DNA of 16,100 bases from Flavobacterium psychrophilum (GCA_945869365.1 CAMBOW010000041.1:1-16100), one strand, 5' to 3'; counted from the stretch's first letter, positions 1 to 8,551 are shown. Notes: generated by a model not told the origin, from the sequence alone. A program made the numbers and translations.

Positions 1-1
1 A

Positions 2-457
2 ACTGCACAACCAATGACTACCGCTAGCACTTCGGTTTGGAACTTTTTGTGTGAACGCTATGCCTACAGCAGTTACCTTGAGGTGCAAATTAGCAAAACA
101 GCGACAGGCGGTCTACTCACCCTTGGGCTTGAATCTGCGGCAAATACCACAAACATATCTGGAACTACCTACCTATTTCTGCACAACAATACAGTGATCA
201 CCTGTACCGATAAAAACAAACACAGTATCGAAAGCAGCAAAATCATCAGTTATTATACCTTAAATGCGGCCGAAATGAAATTGGTACAACAGCACCGCAT
301 CGACTACATTCACTTTAACATCAAAGGAACTACAAAAAGTTTTTCGGGACAATTAGGAAATTTTACCGCGCTAAACAAACGATCGTATTTCGGAAAAGAT
401 ACACCCGAAAACCCCAACTACTTTGACACGGCTGCTGATTGCAAGGCGCTTAATTAA
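2..457 (+). CDS. Unknown small secreted-like protein, 5'-truncated by the window edge
   Basis: The reading frame is open to the left edge (T-A-Q-P before the first visible Met at 14), so the true start probably lies outside the window. The T-A-Q stretch resembles the end of a flavobacterial signal peptide, which would make this a secreted protein of about 150 mature residues; that is inference. The visible part is rich in Thr, Ser, Asn and aromatic residues in alternating patterns typical of beta-sheet, has three cysteines and no membrane segment. I recognise no domain. It converges with menC, and the two stop codons share the four bases TTAA at 454-457. If Met at 14 is the real start the protein is 147 residues, but no leader can be judged. 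Confidence 0.6.
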   Translation, partial: TAQPMTTASTSVWNFLCERYAYSSYLEVQISKTATGGLLTLGLESAANTTNISGTTYLFLHNNTVITCTDKNKHSIESSKIISYYTLNAAEMKLVQQHRIDYIHFNIKGTTKSFSGQLGNFTALNKRSYFGKDTPENPNYFDTAADCKALN

Positions 458-1503
458 GTGGTAAACGCAGCTAAATTTACTTGCCAATCTACTGTTGTAT
501 TATACGATAAAAACCCTTGATTGACTTGCAAGGGGCAGTCAAAATTATTGGTGTACAACGCGCCTGTTCCCAATCCTTGCGGCAGCGCGTTATTCAAGGT
601 AGCGGTGAATTGTGCAATTGCATTCAAACCGATGTTGCTTTCTAAGGCCGAAGTAATCCACCAAGCAATTCCAAATTCATTGGCCAAGGCAATCCATTCG
701 AGGGTGCCTTTAATTCCTCCGATAAAACTAGGTTTAAAAATCAAATAGGCCGGTTTGCATTGTTCCAATAGATTACGTTTTGTTTCTAGTGTTGTAAGAC
801 CTATTAACTCTTCGTCTAAGGCGATGGGAATTGGACTGGTTTGAAGTAATTCGCCAAGCAATTCGCGTTGATTAATAGCTAAGGGTTGTTCGATGCTATG
901 TATTTGAAAAACAGCCAACTGTTGAAATTTAGCTAAAGCATCAAATGCAGTAAATGCGCAATTGGCATCCAGTCGAATTTCGATTTGATCCGCTGAAAAA
1001 TGGGAACGAATTTGCCGCAACAAATCCAATTCTTGTTCAAAATCCAAGGCGCCTATTTTGAGTTTCACACAACGAAATCCTTGAGCAATTTTGTCGTCGA
1101 GTTGGGCTTTCATAAAATCGATGTCCCCCATCCAAACCAATCCGTTGATGGGAATTTGCTGAATGCCTAGTGTAAAATTAGAAGGAAATAATTCAAATGG
1201 AGTTGCGCCTTCCAATGACAAAAAAGCCATTTCTAAACCAAATTGAATCGACGGAAATTCGCGTAACTCTTTCCACAACTGGGCTTCTCCCAAATGTATA
1301 TGTTCGCAAACCCAACGCAGTTTGTCTTCGTAATCCGGTCGATCGTCGTAGCTGAGTCTGCGTAAAATTCCGCATTCTCCAATTCCTTTTTTGTGGCCTT
1401 GTTCCAGTACAATAAACCAAGATTCCTTGCTGTGCAGGACTCCACGGGAAGTACCGGCTGCTTGTTTGAAATCTAAATCGTATCGAAAATAGCTTGCTTT
1501 CAT
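454..1503 (-). CDS. menC: o-succinylbenzoate synthase MenC
   Basis: Dehydrates SHCHC to o-succinylbenzoate in menaquinone synthesis; a cytosolic enolase-superfamily enzyme. The 349-residue protein has the full barrel signature: the KxK motif VKLKIG with K147 and K149 as the acid/base pair, metal ligands D179 (in LDAN), E205 (in IEQPL) and D230 (in ALDEE), and the opposite lysine K257 in FKPS. S285 and E288 sit in the usual late-barrel position (SALESN). Length matches the family. The ATG at 1503 is one base after the stop of the upstream TPR gene, so it is the last gene of the men block and is probably translated by re-initiation. No menE follows it; the next gene to the left converges. Assignment as MenC rather than a dipeptide epimerase of the same superfamily rests on the short N-terminal domain and the menA/menB neighbours. 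Confidence 0.93.
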   Translation of the reverse strand: MKASYFRYDLDFKQAAGTSRGVLHSKESWFIVLEQGHKKGIGECGILRRLSYDDRPDYEDKLRWVCEHIHLGEAQLWKELREFPSIQFGLEMAFLSLEGATPFELFPSNFTLGIQQIPINGLVWMGDIDFMKAQLDDKIAQGFRCVKLKIGALDFEQELDLLRQIRSHFSADQIEIRLDANCAFTAFDALAKFQQLAVFQIHSIEQPLAINQRELLGELLQTSPIPIALDEELIGLTTLETKRNLLEQCKPAYLIFKPSFIGGIKGTLEWIALANEFGIAWWITSALESNIGLNAIAQFTATLNNALPQGLGTGALYTNNFDCPLQVNQGFLSYNTTVDWQVNLAAFTT

Positions 1504-1504
1504 C

Positions 1505-2698
1505 CTACTCTAGAATTCGGATTACGCGTTTGTAGTTTGAATTTGTAATGCCCAACGTTTCAAATTCAGCAAAATCTTGTTCCACTTTTGATTTCCAGGA
1601 TAGTTGTTCATTCACGTTTTGGGCTTGGTATTTTTTGTAAATGGCCTTGGCTTGCTGAAAATCATCGTGAAACAAATAGGCGTGAGCCAAGGTTACTTGG
1701 GCAGTCAAATCGGTGGGATCTTTGGCAACGGCTTGGTGCAAATACAACAACGCTTTGTCGTATTGTTTGGTTACCACATACAACCAGCCCAAAGTGGTAT
1801 AATCTGCCGAAGTTGTTTTGGGGGAATCCAATAAAACCAACGATTGTTTAATGGCCTCCCCAAATTTTTTCTCGGCAATAAATGACTCGCGCAGTTGTTG
1901 TTGGTTGGCATAGCGTAGGGTTTCTCCATTGGTTTCTACAAAACAGATGGCGCTGTTTTCGCTGTAGGCTTTTGCTTTTTCGGCAGCCAATAATTTGGTG
2001 TATTCGGCATAGGTGTATTTTGCTGTAATGCGCTCCAATACACAACCACAATAGGCTTGTGACGGGGCCAGCTGCTGAGCCAAGTCGGTAGACGCACACA
2101 AATCGATCACTTCGTTTTTGGCATTCGAGGTCCATCCTGTACTGAGTTTACTATTAACCCAAGGCACCACTTCGACCAAAATGCGCTGGTCCATGATCCA
2201 ATTGGCACTATCAAATCCAAACCAAAGTGTGTGAGTCGAAAAACAAGAAGTAGAAGAAACGGTAAGTCGGCGGGCATCTTTGGAGACAGGCATAGGCTGA
2301 ACCCAACAGGCCTTTTTGGTACTCCCGTTTTGTTTATAATTTTTGGCCTCGTCGGAGTTAGAAAAAATAGCATAGGTACATTGGTCGTCGCCTGCGATTT
2401 TGGATAAAAGCAAAATTGCACCTGCCGAACCTTGTGAAATACCCGTCGGATCTGGGATGGCTTTTAACACAGAAATTAGGCTGGAAGTTGTTTTTTGGTT
2501 GTCGTCTAAGAGTGTGATGCGATAGACCAATTCGGTGGTGCCAGCCGGCAATTCGTCTACAGATAAAATGAAGCGCTCTTTTGTTGTAACCGAAATCTCT
2601 TTAGAAAATGTGCGCTCTTTGTCCCAATAGCCTTCCAACTGGGCTTGAGCAGAATAGAATTGACCGAATACAAAAAAAAACAGGATAAGTTTTGGCAT
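1505..2698 (-). CDS. Secreted cysteine-rich protein with C-terminal TPR repeats, function unknown
   Basis: I chose the ATG at 2698 (397 residues) because it gives a clean signal peptide (MPKLILFFFV... ending SAQAQ at residue 20) and starts 10 bp after the preceding stop; the in-frame ATG at 2731 would put 11 extra residues before it and overlap the hydrolase gene. Residues 21-195 look beta-rich with C107, C131 and C152. Residues 200-255 contain C201, a C217-x-C219 pair inside YCGCVLERITAKYTYAEY, and C252; this CxC-plus-helix pattern recurs in uncharacterised Bacteroidetes exported proteins as far as I recall. Residues 297-362 form two TPR-like units (YTTLGWLYVVTKQYDKALLYL and AQVTLAHAYLFHDDFQQAKAIY), possibly with a degenerate one at 265-290. 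Likely periplasmic or outer-membrane-facing with disulfides. Gap to menC is one base. The function is unknown, and nothing ties it biochemically to menaquinone apart from its location. Confidence 0.8.
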   Translation of the reverse strand: MPKLILFFFVFGQFYSAQAQLEGYWDKERTFSKEISVTTKERFILSVDELPAGTTELVYRITLLDDNQKTTSSLISVLKAIPDPTGISQGSAGAILLLSKIAGDDQCTYAIFSNSDEAKNYKQNGSTKKACWVQPMPVSKDARRLTVSSTSCFSTHTLWFGFDSANWIMDQRILVEVVPWVNSKLSTGWTSNAKNEVIDLCASTDLAQQLAPSQAYCGCVLERITAKYTYAEYTKLLAAEKAKAYSENSAICFVETNGETLRYANQQQLRESFIAEKKFGEAIKQSLVLLDSPKTTSADYTTLGWLYVVTKQYDKALLYLHQAVAKDPTDLTAQVTLAHAYLFHDDFQQAKAIYKKYQAQNVNEQLSWKSKVEQDFAEFETLGITNSNYKRVIRILE

Positions 2699-2708
2699 AA
2701 GCGGAATC

Positions 2709-3389
2709 TTAAATTTCAATGCTTTCGCCAATTTCCAATAACATCAAATCTTTACCCTGATCAAAAAATTGTCGAATAGCAGCTTGTTGATTGATCTCGA
2801 TATACCCAAACGTATCGAAGTGGTAGCCCATAATTTTGTCGCATTCCACAAAATCAGAAGCGAGAATTGCATCGGCTACATCCATGGTGAAATTACTGCC
2901 AATGGGTAAAATGGCTAAATCCAATTTGGTGCGCAACGGAATCAATTTCATATCATAGGTCAAGGCTGTGTCGCCGGCGATGTAGATGTTTTTGTGTTCA
3001 CCTTCAATCACAAAACCACCTGGATTTCCGCCGTAGGTTCCGTCGGCAAAAGAGCTGGAATGAATGGCAGTGACATATTTTACTACACCAAAATCAAATC
3101 GCCAACTGCCGCCGTGGTTCATCATGTGACCGGTAAAACCTTTGGCATTGTAGTGGGTTATAATTTCGGCATTGGATACCAAAATGGCTGTAGGATTATA
3201 ATGCAATACCGTCTCCACGTCGAGCGTATGGTCTTGATGCGCATGAGTGAGCAAAATATAATCGGGATGCAGCTCGGCGATATTAATGTGCGCCGCTTTG
3301 GGATTTCCGGTAATAAACGGATCAACCAACAGCACTTTCCCGCCTACTTCTACTTGCAAACACGCATGGCCAAAAAATGTAATTTTCAT
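2709..3389 (-). CDS. Metallo-beta-lactamase-fold metal-dependent hydrolase (UPF0173/YtkL-like)
   Basis: A 226-residue cytosolic MBL-fold hydrolase with no signal peptide. The start MKITFFGHAC is the usual N-terminus of this family; an upstream in-frame ATG at 3401 (MPNF...) would overlap menA and adds nothing conserved. The two-metal site is complete: H49-x-H51-x-D53-H54 (THAHQDH), H110 in AIHSS, D140 in AGDTAL and H190 in GYHFDTF. The substrate of the family is unknown. The gene lies 4 bp after the menA stop and 10 bp before the secreted TPR gene, inside the men block, so it should be made together with MenA and MenB. MBL-fold enzymes include thioesterases, which makes a role in DHNA-CoA hydrolysis conceivable but unproven. 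Confidence 0.9.
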   Translation of the reverse strand: MKITFFGHACLQVEVGGKVLLVDPFITGNPKAAHINIAELHPDYILLTHAHQDHTLDVETVLHYNPTAILVSNAEIITHYNAKGFTGHMMNHGGSWRFDFGVVKYVTAIHSSSFADGTYGGNPGGFVIEGEHKNIYIAGDTALTYDMKLIPLRTKLDLAILPIGSNFTMDVADAILASDFVECDKIMGYHFDTFGYIEINQQAAIRQFFDQGKDLMLLEIGESIEI

Positions 3390-3393
3390 AAAA

Positions 3394-4341
3394 TTAGGCA
3401 TTATTTACTACAAGGTCTGACAAAAAATAAATGAATCCCAAGGACAACAATACTGCCAAAAAGAAGGTGCTTAGGGCCACTATTTTGAGTTCAGGATCTA
3501 GGGTGCGTGAATCTTGGTTTTGGTAAACTCTTTTGAGATGTAAGGCCAATGGGATATAAACAATCAAGAAAAAATACTGATCGAAATTAAATAGTCCATC
3601 TGTAGAGAAATCATTTACAACTGCAAAAACAAGGACCAATAGCATGGACGAAATCACCAAAAAGTAATGATACCGTTTGGCTTTGGGCAAGCCCATTTGC
3701 ACCACCAAGGTGTTTTTTCCCGATTGAGTATCCGACAACACATCGCGCATGTTGTTGAGATTTAATACCGCCACACTCAAAAAACCGATCGCTGTAGCAG
3801 GCAAAAACAACAAGTAGCCCTCGGCAAAGGTTTTGGCAAACATAAAATAGACGCCAAGCGTACTCACCCAACCAAAAAACAAAAACACAAACAGATCGCC
3901 AAATCCGCGGTAACCGTAGGGGTTTTTCCCAACGGTGTAGCGTATAGCAGAAGCTATTGCTAAAATTCCCAATGCCAAATACCCCAATGAATAAAGCAAA
4001 TTATGTTCTTTGAATGCCGTATAGATCAATAAAATAGACGACAATAATGTGAGTATAGATGTAATTACTATGGCTTTTTTCATAGAAGAAACACTAATTA
4101 CCCCACTTTGAATGGCGCGCTTAGGACCAATGCGATCCTCATTATCAGTGCCCTTTACTCCATCGCCATAATCATTGGCAAAATTGGATAACACTTGTAA
4201 TCCCAGGGTAGTAGTAAGGGAATAGATCACAATATCCCAATTGAATAGCGATTGCGACATGGCATAAAAACAACCCACCAAAATTCCCGAAACCGAAAGC
4301 GGTAAGGTACGTAATCGTGCAGCTTGTATCCAGTGTTTCAT
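3394..4341 (-). CDS. menA: 1,4-dihydroxy-2-naphthoate polyprenyltransferase MenA
   Basis: Transfers the polyprenyl chain to DHNA, giving demethylmenaquinone; an integral inner-membrane UbiA-family enzyme. The 315-residue protein has about eight to nine hydrophobic segments. The first Asp-rich motif is NFANDYGDGVKGTD (N56, D57, D60, D66), followed by RIGPKRAIQSG as in MenA proteins. The second is NNMRDVLSDTQSGKNTL (N196-N197, D200, D204, K209), which separates MenA from UbiA and haem O synthases. The start at 4341 lies 38 bp after the menB stop, across an AT-only repeat. It is followed by the MBL hydrolase with a 4 bp gap, consistent with one transcript. Confidence 0.95.
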   Translation of the reverse strand: MKHWIQAARLRTLPLSVSGILVGCFYAMSQSLFNWDIVIYSLTTTLGLQVLSNFANDYGDGVKGTDNEDRIGPKRAIQSGVISVSSMKKAIVITSILTLLSSILLIYTAFKEHNLLYSLGYLALGILAIASAIRYTVGKNPYGYRGFGDLFVFLFFGWVSTLGVYFMFAKTFAEGYLLFLPATAIGFLSVAVLNLNNMRDVLSDTQSGKNTLVVQMGLPKAKRYHYFLVISSMLLVLVFAVVNDFSTDGLFNFDQYFFLIVYIPLALHLKRVYQNQDSRTLDPELKIVALSTFFLAVLLSLGFIYFLSDLVVNNA

Positions 4342-4352
4342 TTTATCAATTC

Positions 4353-4380
4353 TAATTTTTAATTATTAATTTTTAATTAT
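4353..4380. repeat. AT-only 14-mer in two perfect tandem copies, menB-menA spacer
   Basis: TAATTTTTAATTAT stands at 4353-4366 and again, exactly, at 4367-4380. It fills most of the 38 bp between the menB stop and the menA start. The last 20 bases recur at 9259-9278 at the end of cvfB. Each unit can fold into a very weak A/T hairpin. Confidence 0.55.
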
Positions 4381-5222
4381 TACGGGATCCACTTGTTTTC
4401 GCCAAAATTGGGCTTGCGTTTTTCAAGGAAGGCGTTTCTGCCCTCTTTCGCCTCCTCAGTCATATAAGCCAGTCGGGTCGCTTCGCCAGCAAAAACCTGT
4501 TGTCCCACCATGCCATCATCGGTTAGGTTCATGGCGAATTTTAGCATTTTGATTGAGGTAGGCGATTTAGCCAATATTTCTTGTGCCCATTCAAAGGCCG
4601 TATCTTCCAATTCATCGTGTGGAATCACGGCATTGACCATGCCCATATCGAGCGCGTCTTGGGCAGAATAGTTGCGTCCTAGAAAAAAGATTTCGCGGGC
4701 TTTTTTCTGACCCACCATTTTGGCCAAATAAGCTGAACCATAGCCGCCGTCAAAACTGGTTACATCGGCATCGGTTTGTTTGAAAATGGCGTGTTCTTTG
4801 CTGGCCAAAGTCAAATCACAAACTACATGCAAACTGTGTCCACCTCCTACTGCCCAGCCCGGAACAACCGCTATAACTACCTTAGGCATAAAGCGGATGA
4901 GGCGTTGCACCTCGAGTATGTTTAAGCGGTGTTGGCCGTCATCTCCTACATAGCCTTGGTGGCCACGCGCATTTTGATCGCCGCCACTACAAAATGAATA
5001 CACGCCGTCTTTGGTTGAAGGCCCCTCAGCCGAAAGCAACACAACACCTATGGACGTGTCTTCTTGGGCATCGTAAAACGCTTGGTATAACTCTGAGGTA
5101 GTTTTGGGACGAAAGGCATTGCGCACATTCGGTCTATTAAACGCAATTCGGGCTACGCCTTGACATTTTTTGTAGGTGATGTCTTCAAATTCTCTAACGG
5201 TTTTCCAGTCTATTGTTTGCAT
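4380..5222 (-). CDS. menB: 1,4-dihydroxy-2-naphthoyl-CoA synthase MenB (Asp-type)
   Basis: Closes the second ring of the naphthoquinone nucleus by a Dieckmann-like condensation of o-succinylbenzoyl-CoA; cytosolic crotonase-fold hexamer by family. In the 280-residue protein the visible signatures are FCSGGDQ (77-83, oxyanion hole), the loop VGDDGQHRLNILEVQ (92-106), PGWAVGGGHSLH (121-132), SFDGGYGSAYLAKMVGQKKAREIFFLGR (156-183, with D158) and the C-terminal NKWIP. At the position where Escherichia coli MenB has Gly in QTG and uses bound bicarbonate, this protein has D151 (QTDADVTSFD), the form described for bicarbonate-independent enzymes such as that of mycobacteria. The start at 5222 lies 7 bp after the T9SS gene stop, behind an A/T-rich leader with no GGAGG. 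Confidence 0.96.
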   Translation of the reverse strand: MQTIDWKTVREFEDITYKKCQGVARIAFNRPNVRNAFRPKTTSELYQAFYDAQEDTSIGVVLLSAEGPSTKDGVYSFCSGGDQNARGHQGYVGDDGQHRLNILEVQRLIRFMPKVVIAVVPGWAVGGGHSLHVVCDLTLASKEHAIFKQTDADVTSFDGGYGSAYLAKMVGQKKAREIFFLGRNYSAQDALDMGMVNAVIPHDELEDTAFEWAQEILAKSPTSIKMLKFAMNLTDDGMVGQQVFAGEATRLAYMTEEAKEGRNAFLEKRKPNFGENKWIP

Positions 5223-5229
5223 TATTTAA

Positions 5230-8200
5230 TTATCGTTTAATTGAAAAATGTCCTTGAAGTTTTCGGCCATCCTCGCGAATTACCACAAACCAATAATCGT
5301 CAGCGGTAAGAGGACTACCAATAAAATCGCCATTCCAACTGGCTTCTGCATCGAGGTATTTGATGAGTTTTCCATGTCTATCGTAGAGGTAAACTTTTAA
5401 ATTGGGTTCTAGTTCCGAATTTTTAATTTTCCAGAAATCATTGAATCCATCACCATTTGGGGTGAAAAATTTAGGGTAATTTAAAATCCAAACTTCTTGA
5501 TTAATTTTTCCACAACCCAGTTTATCTTGTATGGTTAGAGTGTACATATCAGCAGGCAAATGATCAAAGACGTTGCTGTCTTGAAACGCGCCCGCATTCA
5601 GCGCATACTCATACCAGGTTGGATCAGATGCTAGGATGGTAATGCTGTTTTCGGCGTTGGTCCAATCCACAACTTTCACCTCATCAATGGTTGGAACTGT
5701 TGATAAGTTGACCGTAATGCTTTGGCTTGTAGTACAGGATATGTTTTGCAAGCCATAGGAATTTGTTGCGGTGGCGGTGAGTAGTGTTTGACCCAGTTGT
5801 GTAACGGTTACATCAGAGCCCACGGTACCGTCTGACCATGAATAGGTGGTACTAGGTAAATTTGGGGTAGTAGCTGAAATGGTAATCGAATTGGCATTGC
5901 ATTTCAGATAGATTGCATCTAAATTTAAGGCAGGAATTTGACCGGCAAACACCTCAAACGAAGTGATTTCGTAGCAATTGGGCAAGGCATTAAAATGCAA
6001 GCGGGCATAAACGGTTTGCGGATTATTCGGTGGATTATAGGTTATTAAATTAGACAGTGCGTTGGCTGAATTTTGCGCATCAGCTAAATTCTCGTGATAG
6101 GTTAAGGTATATAAAGCAGGGACTTGTGTGCCCATAATCACTGGAGTTTGTACAGAAACATCAAAGGTTTCATTTCCTGTTATGACAGCGTTACACGTTA
6201 CTATGTCGTTGGGTTTGGTGCTGCGCACAATAGAAACCAAACTATTTACGTCAAAGATTCGGTTCACAATGTTTCCGCAATCGTCTTGCACCTGAAAGGT
6301 GTAAATGGCTGGGGGTAAATTATAAAAAATATCAGAAGTTCCATTGTCAAAATAGAAGGGTACCCCATCTTTATCTACTATAGTATAATGCAAGGGCAAT
6401 TTGCCATTCACCTCGAGTACAACATCCAAATTGCCACTTGGCGAACAGGGCATTCGGTTGGCATCTAGAAATTCCAACACCTCGTCAAAAATAAAGGATG
6501 GTGATGTAAGAACTTGAAAACAGGTATTATTTATGTTTGTCGCTGTTCCAGCATTTATTTCGCTGCCATTTAAATAATTAGAAAAAACGCGGATGATGCG
6601 AAACTCCCCGTTAAAATTTAAATTGTAATTGGTGCTATTATTTGTAAGCAAATAAGAAGTAACAACAGTAGGAACAGTGCCGGCTTCGTATGGGGTATTA
6701 GTGAATGGATTCCCCCAAATACCTGCTACTGGATCGATTAATTTTTGCAACCAAAACTTTTGATTGGTGTTTGCGTTACTATCAAAATTTAATGTTAAAT
6801 CAAAGGTGCCACAATTGGACTGTTCATTGTAGGTGTTTTGTGTGATTAAATATCCATTTACAGTAAGGGTAATGGTGTTGGCGAAGCCGCATTCATCTAT
6901 TGCATCAAAAGTATAAGAACCCGAAGGTAAAGATCCCATATACCAATCGCCTGAGGCAATGATGTGAGTCGTGGCTAGATAGGGAATCGGAAATAAAAAA
7001 CCGGCAGGCGCAGTAGTAACAGTAACCGATGTTAATTTTGCGTTTAGGCTAAACAAATGCAAGGAACCAAATCCCAAGTCGCAACCTGGACGCTGATCGA
7101 AATCTAAGCCTTTATCAACATACACAGGCACGGTTACATTTTCGGGCAAATAAGTAGTACCGCATGTATCGCTCACATCTAAAGTATAATTTCCGATTGG
7201 CACTGGAGTGATCACCAAAAATCCAGCCGTGTTTATAAGCCCAGATACATCATGTGGCAATGGAAACGGATAACTTGCTGGAGCAGCTGTTATGATTACT
7301 GAATCTGCTTTAAACAAAGGGACACTGAGTATGATTTGCCCAGAGTTAGTAGTGCAACCATTATTAATTCCGGCTGATAATACATCACCCACCAATAAAT
7401 CAATGGTTAAGGTGGTAGTGGCCGAATTACCACAAGCATCTACCAATGAAATAGCGTAAACTCCCAAAGGCACAAATTGGGTATTGCTACCAAATTCTAC
7501 AATTGTAGTAGAAAAATTGGGGTAAGCCGCATTAAACAAAACCGGGTTAAATCCGGCTGGAGCCGAGGTAAAAGAAAGTGTGTAAGGTGGAGTGAAATTA
7601 GTAATATTTAACCGAATATAATTGTTGTTACAGGATAGATTAATAGCGCTAGCGGTTAACACAATGGTTTGATTCGACAAAAAAGAGCTGCTTACGGCTG
7701 CGTTACAGGCGTCAGTAATTAGCAGATCGTAGTTGTAGTTTTGATTGGTATAGGTAGGAATAAGTTGAGAAATAATTAAACTTGATGCATTTCCTGAATT
7801 AATAACTTGGTTGTAAATAATATCGGGGGCTCCACCCGGCGGGTGAATCACATACTGAATGGTTAAGGGGTAGGAAATTACGGTACCCGTGTTGGGCGTA
7901 ATAGTTTGGGTAGCCACGGTGGTATTACAGGAAGCTGGATTTGTACTCGAAAACACCGGGTTGGTAATGGTTAATCCGGTTGGGTTGAGCAAAACATTAA
8001 AGGTGCTCACCACTCCTATTCCACAGGCATCAAATACACGAATTTTGTATACGCCCACCGGTAAATTAGAAAAGGTATTTGACGTTTGGGTAGGAAATAA
8101 GACCGGACCAAAAAATATTTCGTAGTTCAATGCGATTCCAGAAGTCACATTCACCGAAATGGTACTGGTTGTAGCGCAGGTTTGGTTTAGACTGATAACC

Positions 8201-8544
8201 GTGAACTGCAAAGGTTGCACCGAGCTAGTTATGGTTACATTTTGCTGCTGCTGCGAAGTCACCACATTATTGACGGTTTCCTTGGCTATAATCAAGTAGT
8301 CTCCGCCGGTTAATCCGCTTAAATTAGTTGAAGTCACCGTGGCATAAGGCACCACGGTATCGGGTAATTTATACACAAAATACTCAATGGTTCCAGCTGT
8401 ATCAACCGCTGATGCAGCAAAAGTTAGGGTGGCATTTCCAGCGCAGGTTTCTGAAGTTGGGGTAACCGAAAATGAAAAAGCGAAGAGGGATATTGGGGCG
8501 AACAACATACCAACTACTGAAAATAAAAATTTCAATTTGGTCAT
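5230..8544 (-). CDS. Large T9SS-exported adhesin-like protein with type B (gliding-motility) C-terminal domain
   Basis: A 1104-residue surface or secreted protein. Residues 1-22 form a signal peptide (MTKLKFLFSV...LFAFS). Residues 1023-1104 match the gliding motility-associated C-terminal domain (type B T9SS sorting signal): YPKFFTPNGDGFNDFWKI, then VYLYDRHGKLI, SWNGDFIGSPL, DDYWFVV and the basic end FSIKR. In between lie beta-sandwich-like repeats, each closing with a Tyr strand and Asp-x-Cys-Gly: D172ACG, D278AC, D369ACG, D459TCG, D550ECG, D755CG and a variant LGCG at 1009-1012, spaced about 90-110 residues except for one double-length gap. Similar repeats occur in SprB-like adhesins of Flavobacterium. 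It is Thr/Asn/Ser-rich and poor in charge until the tail. Type B proteins are often paired with a PorP/SprF gene; none is present here. Its ligand is unknown. It is the promoter-proximal gene of the men block, ending 7 bp before menB. Confidence 0.9.
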   Translation of the reverse strand: MTKLKFLFSVVGMLFAPISLFAFSFSVTPTSETCAGNATLTFAASAVDTAGTIEYFVYKLPDTVVPYATVTSTNLSGLTGGDYLIIAKETVNNVVTSQQQQNVTITSSVQPLQFTVISLNQTCATTSTISVNVTSGIALNYEIFFGPVLFPTQTSNTFSNLPVGVYKIRVFDACGIGVVSTFNVLLNPTGLTITNPVFSSTNPASCNTTVATQTITPNTGTVISYPLTIQYVIHPPGGAPDIIYNQVINSGNASSLIISQLIPTYTNQNYNYDLLITDACNAAVSSSFLSNQTIVLTASAINLSCNNNYIRLNITNFTPPYTLSFTSAPAGFNPVLFNAAYPNFSTTIVEFGSNTQFVPLGVYAISLVDACGNSATTTLTIDLLVGDVLSAGINNGCTTNSGQIILSVPLFKADSVIITAAPASYPFPLPHDVSGLINTAGFLVITPVPIGNYTLDVSDTCGTTYLPENVTVPVYVDKGLDFDQRPGCDLGFGSLHLFSLNAKLTSVTVTTAPAGFLFPIPYLATTHIIASGDWYMGSLPSGSYTFDAIDECGFANTITLTVNGYLITQNTYNEQSNCGTFDLTLNFDSNANTNQKFWLQKLIDPVAGIWGNPFTNTPYEAGTVPTVVTSYLLTNNSTNYNLNFNGEFRIIRVFSNYLNGSEINAGTATNINNTCFQVLTSPSFIFDEVLEFLDANRMPCSPSGNLDVVLEVNGKLPLHYTIVDKDGVPFYFDNGTSDIFYNLPPAIYTFQVQDDCGNIVNRIFDVNSLVSIVRSTKPNDIVTCNAVITGNETFDVSVQTPVIMGTQVPALYTLTYHENLADAQNSANALSNLITYNPPNNPQTVYARLHFNALPNCYEITSFEVFAGQIPALNLDAIYLKCNANSITISATTPNLPSTTYSWSDGTVGSDVTVTQLGQTLLTATATNSYGLQNISCTTSQSITVNLSTVPTIDEVKVVDWTNAENSITILASDPTWYEYALNAGAFQDSNVFDHLPADMYTLTIQDKLGCGKINQEVWILNYPKFFTPNGDGFNDFWKIKNSELEPNLKVYLYDRHGKLIKYLDAEASWNGDFIGSPLTADDYWFVVIREDGRKLQGHFSIKR

Positions 8545-8551
8545 TAGTAAT

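Noticed and set aside
1848..2421. Overlapping minus-strand frames inside the secreted TPR gene
   Set aside because: They lie in alternative frames of a gene with a clear signal peptide and TPR pattern, and show no domains.
2994..3434. 146-codon plus-strand frame opposite the MBL hydrolase
   Set aside because: It is antisense to a gene with a complete catalytic motif set, has no recognisable domain, and reads as a codon shadow.
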